A stretch of 64,000 nucleotides of DNA from the NCBI GenBank assembly GCA_016342285.1, contig JAEINQ010000018.1, positions 28,634 to 92,633 of the forward strand. Direction: 5' to 3'. Position 1 is the stretch's first letter. Every line of letters starts with the position of its first letter. Under the pieces are notes generated by a model. It did not search any database and was not told the DNA's origin. It saw nothing but the letters and a program-made list of their open reading frames with translations. Below are positions 16,943 to 26,004 of the stretch, piece by piece. The DNA is from Desulfobacterales bacterium (GTDB lineage Bacteria > Desulfobacterota > Desulfobacteria > Desulfobacterales > JAEINQ01). A program made the translations under genes and the position numbers.

Positions 16943-17463
16943 AGCGGATTTTTGACAGCCCTCCCCTTCACAGGATAAGAGGAGGGATTTTTTCCGGCAA
17001 TCACGGTATCGGCTGCCACAAACAGGTCCCGCATCAAATACGCACCGGACAAGCCATCGCCGATGGCGTGATGAAAATTCAGCAAAACCGTATTTTGTTC
17101 CATGCCATGGCGAATCAGCACACAGCGCAGAAGAGGCGCCTTTTCGGCGTCGAATCGCGTGTTGAGTTCGCGCTCGGCCTCCTCGGTCCATCGATTCGAC
17201 GCAGATTGTGCCAACCTGACAGGTATTGCGGGCGCCGGGCCGCTGATGAACCTGGCATGGCTCCGGCCTTCCCTGACAATGCGGACCCGCAGCAGAGGGT
17301 GCCGCGCCTGGACGACCTTCAGGGCCTGCCCCAGAACGGTTTCATCCAGCGGACCGATAACGCGTGCGTGGGAGAGAAAATTACTGCAACACTGTTGATC
17401 CACTATCCACAGGCATTTCTCCATGGGCGACAGCCTGCGATTGATGGTTTGACAAATGGCCAT
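16921..17463 (-). pseudogene. Truncated condensation-domain-type acyltransferase
   Basis: The readable product (about 180 residues from 17463) resembles the N-terminal half of condensation/acyltransferase enzymes. It has LSPMEKCLWI at the start and the HHxxxDG active-site motif in NFHHAIGDGLSGAYLM, followed by LLRCVLIRH upstream of it. Complete enzymes have about 400-450 residues; the second half is absent and the frame ends in sequence shared with higA. A catalytic His is present but the fold is incomplete, so it is probably inactive. Confidence 0.65.
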
Positions 17464-17526
17464 GACAAAACCTCGTATTGCCGACATTCAGGATCAACGC
17501 TTTGGAATCTCATATTTGCACCGTTA

Positions 17527-17606
17527 TCGGCGATATTTTGTAAATTTTCTCATGTCGGACAAATCGACGGGCGGCGATGATCAGCGAAATTTACGATGAT
17601 CATCAA
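17527..17606. repeat. Right half of the AT-rich repeat, interrupted copy
   Basis: TCGGACAAATCGACGGGC and GATCATCAATC match 5690-5752. It directly abuts the stop codon of the histidine kinase gene. Confidence 0.6.
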
Positions 17607-19616
17607 TCAATTTTCTGCATTGTCCAGCACTTCGCGTATCTTTTCGGAAAGGTCCTTGAGGGTAATGGGCTTCATCAGAAAGTTTTTGATGCCCAATGCC
17701 TTCGCCTTTTCCTCGGGCATCCTTTCACTGAACCCGGTACACAGCAATATGGAAACGTCAGGGCGTATTTTCACCAGTTCAGACGCCAATTGGTCTCCCG
17801 ACATGTTCGGCATCGCCATATCGGTGATTACCAGGTCGAATTTATCAGGATTTACACGAAAAGCCTCCAGCGCGTCGACACTGCTGGTGCGTGAAACAAC
17901 CTGATAGCCCAGCCGCTCGAGCATCATCGTTTCCATTTCGGCAATGACTTCCTCGTCATCCACAAGCAATATATGTTCAGTCCCACGCTGAATTGGCTCT
18001 TTTGCCGGAATCGTCTGTTGTGCGGAAGCGCTTTTGACAACCGGCAGAAAAACATGGAATTTTGTCCCCTGGCCCGGATTGCTGCTTACCTGAATACTGC
18101 CACCGGCACTTTGGACAATCCCGTGTACGACGGCAAGCCCCATGCCGGTGCCCTTGCCTTGTTCTTTGGTCGTGAAAAACGGGTCAAAGATTTTTTCTCT
18201 AACATTTTTATCGATACCAACGCCTGCATCCGCCACCGTTAAACAGGCATATCGTCCGGGTTTCATTCCCGGGCTGATCACGTCCTGTGCACCCAATTCG
18301 ATTTCTTCGAGACCGACTTTTAACGCTCCGCCGGTTTCCTCCATCGCATGATAGGCATTGGTCGCCAGGTTCATGACAATCTGATGTATCTGCGTCGGAT
18401 CTGCTTTGATTATCCCGCAGTCGTTGCTGACATCTTGCACGATTTCAATGGAAGTTGGAATTGTAGACCGGATCAGTTTCAAAGCTTCAATGATAAGGGG
18501 CTGAATTCTTATCAGTTTGATTTCATTCCGGCCTTGACGGGAGAAGGTGAGAATTTGTTTCACCAGCTCCCTGGCCCTCAGGGTTCCGGAATAAATCTCG
18601 TCGATGCAATGTCGCAGTGGGCTGTCTTCGGGCGTGTCTTCCAGCAGCATCTCGGTATAGCCGACGATGGGAAAAAGAATGTTGTTAAAATCATGGGCGA
18701 TACCGCCGGCCAGCGTACCGATGGATTCCATTTTATTGGATTGTTGAAGACGCTCCTCGCTCTCCCTCAGCGCCTTCTCCGCCTGCTTGCGATCCGTGAT
18801 ATCGCGGGTTATCGATATAATAACATTTTCACCACTGATTCTTGAAACACGGGCGGACATCAGACCCACTATGATTTTCCCGCTTTTTCCGACAAACCGG
18901 GCCTCAAGATTTTCCACGTACCCCGTTTGCGTCAGACCTTCTACCAACCGTTTCCTGTCTTCGGGGTCTTTCCATATGTTCAATGAAAGGGAAGATTTTC
19001 CGATAACGTCCTCACGGGTGTAGCCCAAAATCTTGGCAAACCCGTCGTTGATATCGATATAAACGCCATCATCAAACCGGTTGATATTGATTGAGTCCGG
19101 GCTGGTATGAAATGCCAGGCGGAAACGCTCTTCACTCTCCCTCAGCGCCTCCTCGGCCCGTTTGTGTTCGGTGATGTCACGTGCAACAACGGTTGCTCCG
19201 ACAATATTTTCGCCATCGTAGATGTATCGATTGCTAATATTTAAACAGATAATACTGCCATCTTTCTTTAAGACCTCATAATCGGCACTGTCCGGAACGT
19301 TCTCCCCATTCATCACCTTTGTTGCTCTTTTCAGAAATTTGTCCAGGCTTTCTTCAGTCAGCAAATCCACTGAGTTGAGGGAAAGAAGTTCATCCTTGGT
19401 ATAGCCCGAGTATTCACATACAGCATCATTTGCATCGACAATCTTCCCGGTCCGATAGTCCAATTCATAAATCCCAGCCGGGGCAATGTTGAAAATCTGC
19501 CGATAACGCTCTTCGCTCTCCCGCAACGCCTCTTCCACCCGTTTACGCTTAACCGCTTCCTGCTCTAATTCCTTAACTTTTTGTTCCAACGCTTCATAGG
19601 TCGGTTTTTCAGCCAT
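17607..19616 (-). CDS. Hybrid sensor histidine kinase (PAS-PAS-HisKA-HATPase-REC)
   Basis: The 669-residue soluble protein starts with a coiled coil (residues 1-45) and has two PAS domains (about 35-155 and 165-280), each followed by the linker ALRESEERxR. The HisKA box is AGGIAHDFNNILFPIVGY, the ATPase has NLATNAYHAM and GTGMGLAVVHGI, and the C-terminal receiver has LVDDEE, the phosphorylated Asp in DLVITDMAMPN and the Lys in FLMKPI. No output regulator is adjacent. No membrane segments are present, so it should sense a cytoplasmic signal. Confidence 0.93.
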   Translation of the reverse strand: MAEKPTYEALEQKVKELEQEAVKRKRVEEALRESEERYRQIFNIAPAGIYELDYRTGKIVDANDAVCEYSGYTKDELLSLNSVDLLTEESLDKFLKRATKVMNGENVPDSADYEVLKKDGSIICLNISNRYIYDGENIVGATVVARDITEHKRAEEALRESEERFRLAFHTSPDSININRFDDGVYIDINDGFAKILGYTREDVIGKSSLSLNIWKDPEDRKRLVEGLTQTGYVENLEARFVGKSGKIIVGLMSARVSRISGENVIISITRDITDRKQAEKALRESEERLQQSNKMESIGTLAGGIAHDFNNILFPIVGYTEMLLEDTPEDSPLRHCIDEIYSGTLRARELVKQILTFSRQGRNEIKLIRIQPLIIEALKLIRSTIPTSIEIVQDVSNDCGIIKADPTQIHQIVMNLATNAYHAMEETGGALKVGLEEIELGAQDVISPGMKPGRYACLTVADAGVGIDKNVREKIFDPFFTTKEQGKGTGMGLAVVHGIVQSAGGSIQVSSNPGQGTKFHVFLPVVKSASAQQTIPAKEPIQRGTEHILLVDDEEVIAEMETMMLERLGYQVVSRTSSVDALEAFRVNPDKFDLVITDMAMPNMSGDQLASELVKIRPDVSILLCTGFSERMPEEKAKALGIKNFLMKPITLKDLSEKIREVLDNAEN

Positions 19617-19981
19617 TGGAAAATCTCCGCTTGCTTAAAATTTAGGATAAATAAGGACAAATTGATTCTTTGATAGCCTAACCTTACGTTATCACATTAC
19701 AAATTAGTTTTTACAATATAAGCTGCAAATTGAATTTTACAAGTTTTTACATGACGCCATAATCAAAAAGCGCTTCACGCTTTTTTTAACTTTTTCTGTC
19801 CCGTCGGGGTGTCAGGTTTCATCAGAATGTGGGGATTCTCGTTCGCATCTTAAATATTCATCATTGCCTTCATAGAAGTTCTTTTCACCCAAACTGAGCG
19901 TTTCCAATTTCTTAATAGCGTATAACTGATTAATATACCGGAACAGATTCTTGAAAGCCCTCCCCTTCACAAGATAAGAGA
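19617..19981. other. Intergenic region upstream of the kinase
   Basis: It holds a short hairpin AAAAAGCG / CGCTTTTT (19765-19785) and a segment CCCTCCCCTTCACAAGATAAGAG at 19957 that also occurs at 16957. The latter joins directly to the asd remnant. No gene was found. Confidence 0.4.
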
Positions 19982-20266
19982 GTGGAAAAGATCAAGGTAG
20001 GCGTCATCGGAGCCACGGGCATGGTGGGCCAAGATTATATTGCGCTTCTGGCTGCGCATCCCTGGTTTGACGTGTCTTACGTGGCCGCCTCGCCCGGTTC
20101 CGCCGACAACATCGATATTTCCGCCCACTGCAACCGCGTTCCGGTAACAGACGGGCACACGGCCTGCGTCAGCATGGCGTTTGGGCGGAAAAAACCCGAT
20201 CTCGCGGAAGTCGCCACCATCTGTCTGACTTTGGGGGGATCTGCCAAAAGGTCGGCATTCCAAGAT
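19982..20266 (+). pseudogene. asd: Aspartate-semialdehyde dehydrogenase remnant 2 (internal deletion)
   Basis: The GTG opens [19 protein letters not shown], nearly identical to remnant 1, and after about 44 codons passes in frame to [18 protein letters not shown] and [14 protein letters not shown], a region from the second half of Asd. The middle with the catalytic Cys is missing, and sequence beyond residue about 80 is unrelated. Compared with remnant 1, a different internal part has survived. Confidence 0.8.
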
Positions 20267-20390
20267 TTCCGAGCCGGTCCGGGGATCAACAATAATTGAC
20301 AGGGCGCTCAAAACCTAGGATAGTTAGGCCCCCGTCCGGGGACAGCCACATCTTGGAGCGTGTGCGAGATCCACACTCAATTTGAGATGA

Positions 20391-20413
20391 GAGGTAACAG
20401 GCATGCTGAAACC
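20391..20413 (+). repeat. Direct repeat flanking the unknown exported gene, left
   Basis: GAGGTAACAGGCATGCTGAAACC here and GAGGTACCGGGCATGCTGAAACC at 21373-21395 share 21 of 23 bases. They bracket the gene at 20438-21349. The similarity extends weakly upstream (CACAC, ATTTGA). Confidence 0.6.
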
Positions 20414-20437
20414 TAAATTCAGCATAAAGGAATTCTT

Positions 20438-21349
20438 ATGAGATTCGCCATTTTTATTCTTTTGAGCATCATACTGGGGACTGTCATCCACTTTCAAGGA
20501 GGATATGGCCCGCTGCAGCAAGGCTGGAACACACTGTTCGGCAAAGAAAAACCGGTAACCACCAATACCGATACCGATACCGGTCGGAGATTGGCGCTGT
20601 ACGAGGGTGTCGTGAATTTCTCAAACGACATTGATGCTTCCGGTCATAACGGGGATTTTGGATGCATCCTCGATGGCGCCTCCTACGATGAGATCAGCAC
20701 CTTTCGCATCAGAAAAATTGAAGAGTACGGCGGACTCGGTGTTTATCCCGATAACTATGATCCATTCGCGGACTATCACTATGAGATCTACGGTCAGATC
20801 ACCGGAAAAGAGAACTGGCTGAAACCGGCGGTTCATTTTATCGCCAACCCCTACCAACTTGTCACGACGACCAATGCCCATCGCGTCACGGCATTCAGCT
20901 TGTATTGCCCCGAAGCCTCCATCGACTACGATGACGGTTTTATTGAGGAGACATATACGGGAAAAAGCGCCGAATGCTGGTTTGAAAAGGCTTACGCCAT
21001 CAAAGATTGGCCCGGGCAGGTGTGGCTGATTACCGTCAATGCGTGGGATGCCGGATTCCAATGGGCGTATGTGGATGTGGCGCAGTCGCAAAACATTCTC
21101 AAGAGCAGCGATCCCAGACACATCACCAACTTAGCCATCAGCAAGGTGTATTACTACCATGTCGGGCAATACGGCGTGAACAACCTCAGCCCCAACGAGC
21201 GACGGGCCTGGGTGACGATCAGTCGTCGAGGGGCTCCGACGACGATCTATGTGAAGCTGTGGCAACGGAAACCGGCATCACCGGCTGAGCTGGCCGAGAT
21301 GATATACATTGTCAATGTGCTACCGACAGAGGTGTCTAAAGAGGGATAA
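20438..21349 (+). CDS. Exported protein of unknown function
   Basis: A 303-residue protein with an N-terminal membrane/signal helix (MRFAIFILLSIILGTVIHF) and no later membrane segment, preceded by AAGGA. Mature features include a TDTDTG repeat, many Tyr and Trp residues, and few Cys. I do not recognise the family. A lipobox is absent, so it is periplasmic or anchored by its N-terminus. It stands alone between direct repeats and may be a cassette. Confidence 0.7.
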   Translation: MRFAIFILLSIILGTVIHFQGGYGPLQQGWNTLFGKEKPVTTNTDTDTGRRLALYEGVVNFSNDIDASGHNGDFGCILDGASYDEISTFRIRKIEEYGGLGVYPDNYDPFADYHYEIYGQITGKENWLKPAVHFIANPYQLVTTTNAHRVTAFSLYCPEASIDYDDGFIEETYTGKSAECWFEKAYAIKDWPGQVWLITVNAWDAGFQWAYVDVAQSQNILKSSDPRHITNLAISKVYYYHVGQYGVNNLSPNERRAWVTISRRGAPTTIYVKLWQRKPASPAELAEMIYIVNVLPTEVSKEG

Positions 21350-21372
21350 GGTCCGCACACCATTTGATATAC

Positions 21373-21395
21373 GAGGTACCGGGCATGCTGAAACC
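21373..21395 (+). repeat. Direct repeat flanking the unknown exported gene, right
   Basis: Partner of the sequence at 20391-20413, 982 bases away, same orientation. Confidence 0.6.
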
Positions 21396-21530
21396 AGTTG
21401 AAAAGCAAGTTCTTATCCCCATCTCCGGCAAGATAGCGACATTCTACCCGGAGGTTCCTTGATCCCAGTCGTTATAAAAATGGAAACCGTCATCGTATTT
21501 TCCCCGACGTGAACCAAGGAGTTATCCATC

Positions 21531-22589
21531 ATGGAAGAATTGAGCCGTATCGCACGGGAATTCGTGATGATCGAAGGGGCCTGCGCCGCCGGCATCGCCA
21601 CGGTGGAGACCCTTGCCGGAGGCCCGCCTTCTTCGGACCTGACCTATGTGCTGCCCGGGGCCAGATCGGCGGTGAGTTTTGCCGTTGCCATGGACCCGGC
21701 ACGGATTGCCCCCTATCTCATGAAAAAGGACCGCCTCGCCCTGGAAAAGGAGTTGATCCGGGTCAACGTCGCGGCCAGCGGCATTGGCCTGCACCTGGCC
21801 AATTACCTTTCCCAGAAGGGATATCCGTCCATGGCCGTGGCGGCCAACAACGTGTTCAGGCCGCCCGCTTCGGGAAGTCTTCCCCAGTACACCGCCGACC
21901 TTTACTATCCGGATATCGCCCATCGGTACCTGGCGGTGAGATCCGGCGTCGGTCACATGGGCCTGTCCGGCAATGTCCTTACCGCCCAATGGGGCGCAAC
22001 CGTTATTTTGGGGGCCACGGTGACGACGGCCAACCTTTTGCCCACCCCGCCCCTGCCGGCCGAAGAGAATTATTGCGACCATTGCAAGCTCTGCATGGCA
22101 TCCTGCGTCTCCGGGTTCATGGATGCCAAGGAAAAATCATCCGTCACCCTCGGCGGATGCGAGGCCACCTATTCCAAACGCCGCGACTATGGCCGATGCG
22201 ACTGTGTCTGCAGCGGCTACACGGGCCTGCATGCCTCGGGCAAATGGTCAACCTGGTCGCCCGGCCGCTTTGCCATTCCAAAAAACGACGAGGAAATCCC
22301 CACGGCTCATGCCCATATGCAACGCGCCCATGGGCGGTGGCCCGAAGCCGAAGGCGGCCGGTATTTTTATTTCATGGACGACAAATTGCGGGTCACCTGC
22401 GCCAACTGCCAACTGGTCTGCTGTCCGGACAAAGAAGAGAGACGTGCGCGCTATGACATGCTGACCGGATCCGGAGTCGTGGTGCAGCACGCCGACGGAC
22501 GCCTCGAAGCCGTCCCTGTCGAGGAAGCAGACCGGCGCTTGGCATCCATGCCGGAAGCCCGGCGCGTCCTTTACGAGGATACGGACTAA
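21531..22589 (+). CDS. QueG-like 4Fe-4S protein (epoxyqueuosine reductase-related)
   Basis: The 352-residue protein starts nine bases after AAGGAG. It has the QueG/reductive dehalogenase-type ferredoxin region: CDHCKLCMASC (Cys 182, 185, 188, 192) and a second group around CANCQLVCCPDKEE. Unlike true QueG it lacks a clear cobalamin-domain signature and has extra Cys (RCDCVCSGY) between the clusters. It may transfer electrons in an unknown pathway; naming it queG would overstate the evidence. It stands alone, 41 bases before an alcohol dehydrogenase gene. Confidence 0.75.
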   Translation: MEELSRIAREFVMIEGACAAGIATVETLAGGPPSSDLTYVLPGARSAVSFAVAMDPARIAPYLMKKDRLALEKELIRVNVAASGIGLHLANYLSQKGYPSMAVAANNVFRPPASGSLPQYTADLYYPDIAHRYLAVRSGVGHMGLSGNVLTAQWGATVILGATVTTANLLPTPPLPAEENYCDHCKLCMASCVSGFMDAKEKSSVTLGGCEATYSKRRDYGRCDCVCSGYTGLHASGKWSTWSPGRFAIPKNDEEIPTAHAHMQRAHGRWPEAEGGRYFYFMDDKLRVTCANCQLVCCPDKEERRARYDMLTGSGVVVQHADGRLEAVPVEEADRRLASMPEARRVLYEDTD

Positions 22590-22630
22590 AAGCGCCGATT
22601 CATAAAATTTTAAAAATAGGAACATGCCGT

Positions 22631-23785
22631 ATGAAAAAAGAAAATGCAACCACTCTCGGCCGGGATCGTTTTGATATTGGGAATTCCAGAGCAACCATGA
22701 AAGCGGTGGTCACAACTGGAAACGGCGGTTATGAAAAACTTGATTATCGGGATGTTCCGATTCCGAAAATTGCCTCCAATGAAGTTCTTTTGCAGGTCCT
22801 TGCCGCAGGCGTAAATAACACTGAAATCAATACCCGCCTTGGCTGGTATTCTTCCAGGGTCACGACAAGCACGGAAGCCCTCACGACCGGCGAAAAAGAA
22901 AAACAAGAGGCTCAAACACAGGGTGATGGCGGCTGGAATCAGGCCACACCTTTTCCGTTCATTCAGGGTACGGATTGTTGCGGCCGGGTGGTTGCTGTTG
23001 CACCGGGGGGTGATGAAAGCCTTGTTGGCGCGCGCGTATTGGTCCGGCCCTGTATGCGAAGTTCAGGATGGGATTTATTGGAAAATATTTGGATGGCTTC
23101 TGATTTTGACGGAGCGTTTGCTCAATTTGTAAAAGTACCTGCAACCGAGGTTTTTCCCGTGAACTGCGAGTGGAGCGATGCCGAGCTTGGCACCGTTCCA
23201 TGCGCTTATGGGACGGCTGAAAATATGGTCCACCGGGCAAGGGTGGCAAAAGGGGACCATGTATTGATCGCAGGCGCTTCGGGCGGTGTCGGATCCGCGG
23301 CCGTGCAGTTGGCAAAGCGGCGGGGGGCCTTTGTAACAGCCATCTCAGGGACGGCAAAGATTGAAAGAGTGCGGGCAATCGGTGCAGATCAGGTCATCTC
23401 CCGGGATGATGACATTGTGGATCGTCTGGGAGAAAAAACCGTGGATGTTGTCGTGGATAACGTTGCAGGATCTGGCTTTGGGGGTATGCTCAAAGTAATG
23501 AAACAAGGGGGGCGGTTTGTATCCTCCGGCGCCATTGCCGGGCCGATTGTGGCACTTGACATGCGCGATTTTTATTTAAAGGATTTGACGCTGATTGGAT
23601 GCACCGCGTGGGATGAGCCCGTTTTCCCCAACCTTGTTTCCTATATCGAAAAAGGTGAGATTGTGCCCCTTCTGGCCAAAACTTTTCCACTGGAAAAAAT
23701 TGTTGAAGCACAACGTGAATTTACAGATAAAAAGCATGTGGGCAAATTTGTTTTGATTCCCCCATCAATCGATGATGTAAAATAG
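22631..23785 (+). CDS. Zinc-type alcohol dehydrogenase/quinone oxidoreductase family protein
   Basis: The 384-residue MDR protein has the N-terminal GroES-like domain (MKAVVTTGNGGYEKLDYRDV, VLAAGVNNTEIN, GTDCCGRVVAV) and the NAD(P)-binding GASGGVGSAAVQLAKRRGA. The catalytic-zinc Cys region is atypical, suggesting a zinc-independent reductase. The first about 22 residues are an extension; translation might begin at the inner Met of TMKAVV. Codon use is less GC-rich than in neighbours. The substrate is unknown. Confidence 0.85.
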   Translation: MKKENATTLGRDRFDIGNSRATMKAVVTTGNGGYEKLDYRDVPIPKIASNEVLLQVLAAGVNNTEINTRLGWYSSRVTTSTEALTTGEKEKQEAQTQGDGGWNQATPFPFIQGTDCCGRVVAVAPGGDESLVGARVLVRPCMRSSGWDLLENIWMASDFDGAFAQFVKVPATEVFPVNCEWSDAELGTVPCAYGTAENMVHRARVAKGDHVLIAGASGGVGSAAVQLAKRRGAFVTAISGTAKIERVRAIGADQVISRDDDIVDRLGEKTVDVVVDNVAGSGFGGMLKVMKQGGRFVSSGAIAGPIVALDMRDFYLKDLTLIGCTAWDEPVFPNLVSYIEKGEIVPLLAKTFPLEKIVEAQREFTDKKHVGKFVLIPPSIDDVK

Positions 23786-23821
23786 TCTTTATAGCATTTG
23801 AGCCTTTCGATGCTGTCATAG

Positions 23822-23853
23822 AAAAACGCCGCAGGGCAACCTGCGGCGTTTTT
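23822..23853. terminator. Bidirectional terminator
   Basis: A perfect 14-bp stem AAAAACGCCGCAGG with its complement and loop GCAA separates the convergent dehydrogenase and proW genes, with a T-run on either strand. Confidence 0.92.
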
Positions 23854-23889
23854 GGCTTTGACCCGGAGAGCAAACCGGCGAGGCAGACC

Positions 23890-24741
23890 TTACGAATGGG
23901 CCCGGGGGGTCGCCATGGCGTAGGTGAGCCGGTCGATGATGATGGCCAGAAAGACAATGCAGAGGCCGGCCTCGAACCCTCGGCCGATTTCGATGCGATT
24001 GATGGCCAGCAGGACTTCGTAGCCCAGGCCCCGGGCGCCGATCATGGAGGCGATGACCACCATGGCCAGGGCCATCATGGTCGTCTGGTTGATGCCGACC
24101 ATGATGGTGGGCCGTGCCAGGGGAATTTGGACCTTGAACAGGATCTGCCAGTAACTCGACCCGAAAGCGTGGGCCGCTTCCACCACATCGTGCGACACTT
24201 CCCGAATGCCGACGTTGGTCAGGCGGATGACCGGAGGCACCGCGTAAATGATGGTAGCGAACAGGGCCGGCACCTTACCCAGTCCGAAAAGCATCAGGGC
24301 CGGGATCAGGTAGACGAAACTGGGCATGGTCTGCATACCGTCCAGCAGCGGTTTGACGATCGCCTCAAATGGGTCGCTGCTGGCCATGGCGATGCCCATG
24401 GGGATACCGATGGCCAGGGAAATGATCACCGCTGAGGTGACCAGGGCCAGGGTCTGCATGGCCAGTACCCAGTATCCCAGGGTTCCCATGAAAAAAAGCA
24501 TGGCGGCCATGAGCAAGCCGGTCCACCAGCGCTCCATCACCCTCCAGGCCAGCAATCCGACCACCAGCATCAGGGCGTACCAGGGGACCCACAGGAAGAA
24601 TTTTTCGATGTTGAGCATGAGCCAGAGGATGCCGGTGCCCAGGGCATCGAAAAATCCGCCAAAGGTCATCAATACCCAGTCCATGGCCGCGTCCACCCAT
24701 TTGTCCAGGGGGATCTGAACCGTTTCGGGAAATGGAGTCAT
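23890..24741 (-). CDS. proW: Glycine betaine/proline ABC transporter permease
   Basis: The 283-residue protein has five to six membrane helices (about 20-45, 50-75, 78-100, 105-125, 140-200, 235-265) and the ABC permease loop with EVSHDVVEAAHAFGSSYWQI. It belongs to the OpuA/ProW family that imports compatible solutes. It is last in the order marR-proV-proX-proW, which differs from the usual proV-proW-proX. It starts about 100 bases after proX. Confidence 0.9.
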   Translation of the reverse strand: MTPFPETVQIPLDKWVDAAMDWVLMTFGGFFDALGTGILWLMLNIEKFFLWVPWYALMLVVGLLAWRVMERWWTGLLMAAMLFFMGTLGYWVLAMQTLALVTSAVIISLAIGIPMGIAMASSDPFEAIVKPLLDGMQTMPSFVYLIPALMLFGLGKVPALFATIIYAVPPVIRLTNVGIREVSHDVVEAAHAFGSSYWQILFKVQIPLARPTIMVGINQTTMMALAMVVIASMIGARGLGYEVLLAINRIEIGRGFEAGLCIVFLAIIIDRLTYAMATPRAHS

Positions 24742-24840
24742 ATCGCCAACGCTCTCTGTTTGGGGCCCGGCGGCCGTATGGAAACCGGAAACGCCGGGCC
24801 CGGGTGGGTTTCACTGAAATGGATCCGACACCTGGAAGAA

Positions 24841-25887
24841 TTACTTCATGGCCGCCTTGACCTTGGCCGCCACCTCTGGGCTGACCCAGCCGGTCCACAG
24901 GGACTCGTAGGTCTTTAAAAACCACATGGCGCCGTCCTTGGGTTTGCCGTCGGTGTCCCGCATCTGGGCCAGGAACTTGTTGTTGAGATCCAGGGTGGTT
25001 TCGTAGTTTTTCAAAAACGCCACCACGTCCGGTGCCCATTCGGGCAGTTTTTTATGGACGATGATGTCGCATTTCACCGCCGGGTAACCGCAGGCTGCCG
25101 TGGACTTGAAGATCTTCTCGTCGTAGGCCGGCTCTTCGAGCTGGGTCATATCCAGTTTGCCCAGAACCCAGGTGGGTGCCCAGTAGTATCCGATCCAGGA
25201 CTTGCCACGTTTGTAGGCGGCCTCCATGGACGCGGCCAGGGCCGCACCGGAGCCGGGCTCCATGATGTTGTAGAACTTGTTCACGCCGTAGGCCTTGAAT
25301 TTTTTGTCGTTGATTATCTTGCAGGACCAGCCGGGAATGCAACTGTAAAAGATGCCCTTTTTGGGGTCTTCGGGGTCCTTGAACAGTTCCCAGTACTTGC
25401 CCATGTCGGCGACCGATTTCAGGCCGGGGGCGGTGGCTTTGATGCCCCGCTTGGCATCGCCCTTGATCATGTAGGTGGGCACGTACCAGCCCTGGACGCT
25501 GTTGGGGAAATTGGCGCCAAGGAAGACAAAGCCTTCGTTGGTGTTGGCGTCCTGTCCCTTTTTGAACCCGTCATCGTAGAGCTCCTGCCAGTTTTCGGTC
25601 CAGGTCTCCATGTTGACGTTGGGGGCTTCGCCGCCTTTGGCTTGGATCAGGGCGGTGTTGAGCAGGATGGTCTCGCCGGCCACGTATTGGACCGGGTAGC
25701 CGAGGCCGTGTTCGATGATGAACCCGGCGACCCGGTTATGGACCTGAACGCTGTCCCATCCGAAGTCGGCAAAAATAATGGGCTTTTTCTCAGCCAACGC
25801 GGTCCCCCCGGTCAGGGCGACCACGAGCAGAACGGCTGCCGCCAAGGCAGTAATGCTGAACAGTCTTTTTCGGGCGCTTTGTCTCAT
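24841..25887 (-). CDS. proX: Glycine betaine-binding periplasmic protein
   Basis: The 348-residue protein begins with a signal peptide (RKRLFSITALAAAVLLVVAL...ALA) and is of the OpuAC type: KPIIFADFGWDSVQVHNRVAGF, VNMETWTENWQELYDD. Several conserved Trp and Tyr residues (GWSCK, SWIGYYWAPTW) would form the aromatic cage for a quaternary ammonium. AGGAGGATG precedes the start. It feeds ProV/ProW. Confidence 0.9.
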   Translation of the reverse strand: MRQSARKRLFSITALAAAVLLVVALTGGTALAEKKPIIFADFGWDSVQVHNRVAGFIIEHGLGYPVQYVAGETILLNTALIQAKGGEAPNVNMETWTENWQELYDDGFKKGQDANTNEGFVFLGANFPNSVQGWYVPTYMIKGDAKRGIKATAPGLKSVADMGKYWELFKDPEDPKKGIFYSCIPGWSCKIINDKKFKAYGVNKFYNIMEPGSGAALAASMEAAYKRGKSWIGYYWAPTWVLGKLDMTQLEEPAYDEKIFKSTAACGYPAVKCDIIVHKKLPEWAPDVVAFLKNYETTLDLNNKFLAQMRDTDGKPKDGAMWFLKTYESLWTGWVSPEVAAKVKAAMK

Positions 25888-26004
25888 CTCATCCTCCTGT
25901 GTTGAAGTACCTCATTCGAGTTAACGGCAAGGTGCGGGCCGCCGTGAAAAATGAATCCTTATATCTTTGCCGGAGCCCGCCCCGGAACCGCGGGTCAGGC
26001 AACG

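Noticed and set aside
21531..22589. Naming the gene queG
   Set aside because: The ferredoxin motif fits but extra Cys between clusters and missing cobalamin-domain signatures make orthology unsafe.
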